Shown here in pieces: positions 61,668 through 64,000 of a stretch of DNA of 64,000 nucleotides. Numbering within the stretch: position 1 is the first letter of the stretch; each line of letters begins with the position of its first letter. The notes beneath the pieces were generated by a model. The model was not told the origin of the DNA, did no database searches, and saw nothing but the letters and a program-made list of their open reading frames with translations. A program made the position numbers and the translations under genes. Source of the stretch: Nigrospora sphaerica (lineage: Eukaryota; Ascomycota; Sordariomycetes; Amphisphaeriales; Apiosporaceae). Where the stretch lies: contig JAGVVL010000022.1 in assembly GCA_018287875.1 (NCBI GenBank), positions 3,968,001 through 4,032,000 on the forward strand, given 5' to 3'.

Positions 61668-63964
61668 TCATAATACTTCCTGGCCCTCGTCCTCTTGCTT
61701 GAACTTGGGCCCCCCTTCGACCTGGATGCCACCGCGGACCCATTCGGTCTGGGCAACTTTGTCCAACGGCCACCGGCTCCTGGCGCGTTTGAGTAGGCCC
61801 TCGGTGACTTCCATGGCCCCCTTGAGTCCTTTGGTTTCGAATTTGGCCTCGTCACCGTCATGGTCGCCGTCTTCGCCGGCATACTCGATCCATCTCCACT
61901 CCACTCGCGCTATGCGATGGCTGGTGCGGCTGCGCATTCTATGCGCGTCGCTGGCCCCGGGCGGGGGGTCAAAGGGCAGTCTCGACTCGAGCAGCGCGTA
62001 GAGGAGGACACCCATGGACCAGGCGTCTATGGCGCGACCATCATAAGGTTGGCCTAGAATGACCTCGGGCGCGGCATAGTCATCCGAGCCGCACCGCGTC
62101 TCGAGCTTTTCGTCGTCGGCGACAAACCGGGAGAGGCCGAGATCCGTTAGGGTAATGATTGACTCCGGGTATCTTTGCCAGTCCTGATGGGGATTGGCGA
62201 GTTCGCGAGCAGGAATGTTCACAAGAACATCTGAGTCACGGGTTAGTCGAAACAGAAAGGAAACAAGGGGCCGTGTCACCCTGCGCGCAGAGGCCGGCCC
62301 CTTGTATGATTTGCAAGGAAAAGGAGGCACCTACTCTCGAGCTTGATATCTCGATGCACAATGCGTCGGTCATGGAGGTATTTCACGGCACCCACCAGCT
62401 CGGCGAACATGCGTCGAAGTAGCGGCGGGGTAAGGAGATCACGGTGGGCAGTCGCCACGTCAAACAGGTCACCGCCCGGGCAGTAGCTGAGCACCAAGAG
62501 CGCCCTTGTGGGCTCAATGTTCCAGGCCTTGAGGTGGACCAGTGACGGGTGGTGGATGCTTCGCATAATCTCAAGCTCTCGCTTGAGGCTCATCTCGATG
62601 CGCGTTTCCGAGGCGCCGCCGCGCGGTCCATGTTCGCAAACCTTGACTGCCACGAGCGTCTTGAGGTCCAGCTCAGAGTTTGTCACACTGCCGGAGCCGT
62701 CGATCTGGCTGGTGGCCAGCATCACTCGACTAAAAGTGCCTTCGCCGAGCTGCTTCACGGCGCGCCATCTCCGGAGCTTCCTGTCGTGCTTTCCGTACGC
62801 CTCGAAGTACTCGGCCCGGGAATGCTGGGCCATCTGACTCGCCGGACCATCATTGCTCTGCGAAGACTCGCTCGGGGGCGGCGTGGGGGGCTTGGCGGTC
62901 GGCGTCAGTCCGCGGGAGATGGAAAGGTTGGCTTCTCGGCGCAAATGGTGATTCGTTTCGCCGGGGTTGCCGCGGCCAGGGCGGCTGTGGGGTCCCGAGA
63001 CTGTGGTTTGTCTCTTCGGTATTGACACGGGATCCGGGACATACTCGCTGATGCTCCTGTTGCGACCATGAGTCGCGTGGCCGCTGTCGGTGGACTCGGA
63101 GTCCTTCAGGCCTTGATAGACCTTGCGCTTGGCTTGGTTGGCCAGCGCAGAGGAGACGGACTCGCCGCTCGCAGTGATCAGGACCGAGTCCGGCGCCATG
63201 GGCTGGAGGTTCGCGTCTCTCGACGGCGGTCTTACCCCCAATTTCTTCCAAGGTCCCGGAGAGTCGCCTAACAGTAATGGAGAGGGCAGCGGCGTCACGT
63301 CACCCATGGCCGAGATCATGGGACTGGTAACGGCGGAGCTGCAGGCGGAGCCGATGTTGTAGGCGAATGCTTGCTTGACCGAGGGCGTTCGGGATATGGG
63401 CTTCAGGCTCGCCGAGGATGACTTATGCTGGAGGCGGCCGGCCGAAGAGCTGAGGCCGTAGTTGCTGCTGTGGCTGTCGGTCCGAGTCAGCGGCTGCGCA
63501 GGGATGTCGGTAGCGATGGCAAGACCGCCGAGACCTCTGGCGCCCAGTGGCGAGCGAGAGTAAAGGTTGTCGTCGGCCGAGGATGCGGAGCCCTCCTCGG
63601 CGATGGGTTCTGGCAGCGGCGGCGACGGCGAGATGGTGTTGGAACGAAACTGAATTTGACCCGGGCGGACCGGGAGCTGAGGATTCATCGCGTCAAAACC
63701 GGGGCCGTCTGTGCCGGGATGGGACGAGGCATCATTGTGGTGAAACGAAGAGTGGGACAGGGAGATCGGCTGGTTGGCGAGGGTATGACGGCTATTGACT
63801 TGGCCAGCAGGCGCAGCAGACGCATTCGTGGCAGGACTTAGGTGGAACGGTAGCACACCCGACGCGGGCGACTGCCTATCGTGGGCCCGAACGAAAGCAT
63901 CGGGGGGCAGGGACTGGGGTGATGAAGGAGACAATGGGGGCCGGCCGGTGGTGGTGGTTTTCAT
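61668..63964 (-). CDS. Ser/Thr protein kinase with long Ser/Pro-rich N-terminus (PRR1-like fungal group)
   Basis: Two exons, 63964-62335 and 62230-61668, joined by a 104-base intron (donor gtaggt, acceptor actcag), encode 730 residues. Residues 1-395 are low-complexity Ser/Pro-rich and probably regulatory. The kinase domain runs from about 398 to the 670s: glycine loop LGEGTFSRV, Lys441 in VAVKV, HRDIKLEN with catalytic Asp539 and Asn544 (the Asn codon is built across the intron), TDLGLSRF with Asp573, a DLG form of DFG, and DYAAPEV. An acidic insert (EDGDHDGDEAKFE) lies near the C-terminus. The GSDDYAAPEV activation segment recalls yeast Prr1-type CAMK-like kinases; orthology is not proven. 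The substrate is unknown. Confidence 0.9.
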
Positions 63965-64000
63965 GGTTAGCTGTCGGAGGGGGGGTGGATGGTTTGGAGG

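Overview
The window is nuclear DNA from a filamentous ascomycete, most likely a Sordariomycete (Chaetomiaceae or a related family is a guess from gene style only). Genes carry short GT..AG introns (about 40-130 bases) and are strongly GC-biased at third positions. Spacers are less GC-rich. Products are typically fungal: a GH43 arabinan/xylan enzyme, an RVS161-type BAR protein, a GPI-anchored Ser-rich protein, a promethin-like lipid-droplet protein and a Ser/Thr kinase with a long Ser/Pro-rich N-terminus. Nothing bacterial was seen.

Layout. 1-11.8 kb is a normal gene-bearing block: GH43 (start only, minus), a seven-helix membrane protein (plus), peptidyl-tRNA hydrolase (minus), RVS161 (plus) and a class V PLP enzyme (plus). 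11.8-17.6 kb is spacer plus a 5'-truncated Tad-type LINE (copy 1). 17.6-31.8 kb is a second gene island, all minus strand except the DUF952 gene: an unknown membrane protein, a GPI protein, DUF952, a promethin-like protein and a tiny zinc-binding protein. It is followed by apparent fossil coding fragments. 31.8-56.8 kb is one nested transposon stack. 59.1-64 kb returns to genes: a zinc alcohol dehydrogenase and a protein kinase, both minus.

The transposon stack can be ordered from target-site duplications. A near full-length LINE (copy 2, outer 13-base duplication) was hit by a solo LTR (family A), by chromovirus 1 (36051-41918, duplication ccgtc) and by a Fot1/pogo-like DNA transposon (42050-55931, TA duplication). 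The DNA transposon was hit by chromovirus 2 (43196-48854, duplication gagcc) and chromovirus 3 (49186-55537, duplication ggcat). Chromovirus 3 was hit by another family A solo LTR (duplication tatag). Every large element is dead. Pol frames and LINE copy 1 ORF2 remain in register and are broken by TAG/TAA codons, the pattern expected of Repeat-Induced Point mutation (RIP). The 330-base family A LTRs, which are short, look much less damaged.

The most unusual object is chromovirus 2. It has a perfect 5-base target duplication, but its left terminus is a 60-base LTR fragment in inverted orientation, so both ends of the insertion are the same (U5) LTR end. Its 3' region holds twelve copies of a 14-base repeat, and its LTR holds four 14-base units centred on GAACGTTC. 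Most host genes are ordinary, and I found no evidence of a defence system or biosynthetic cluster.
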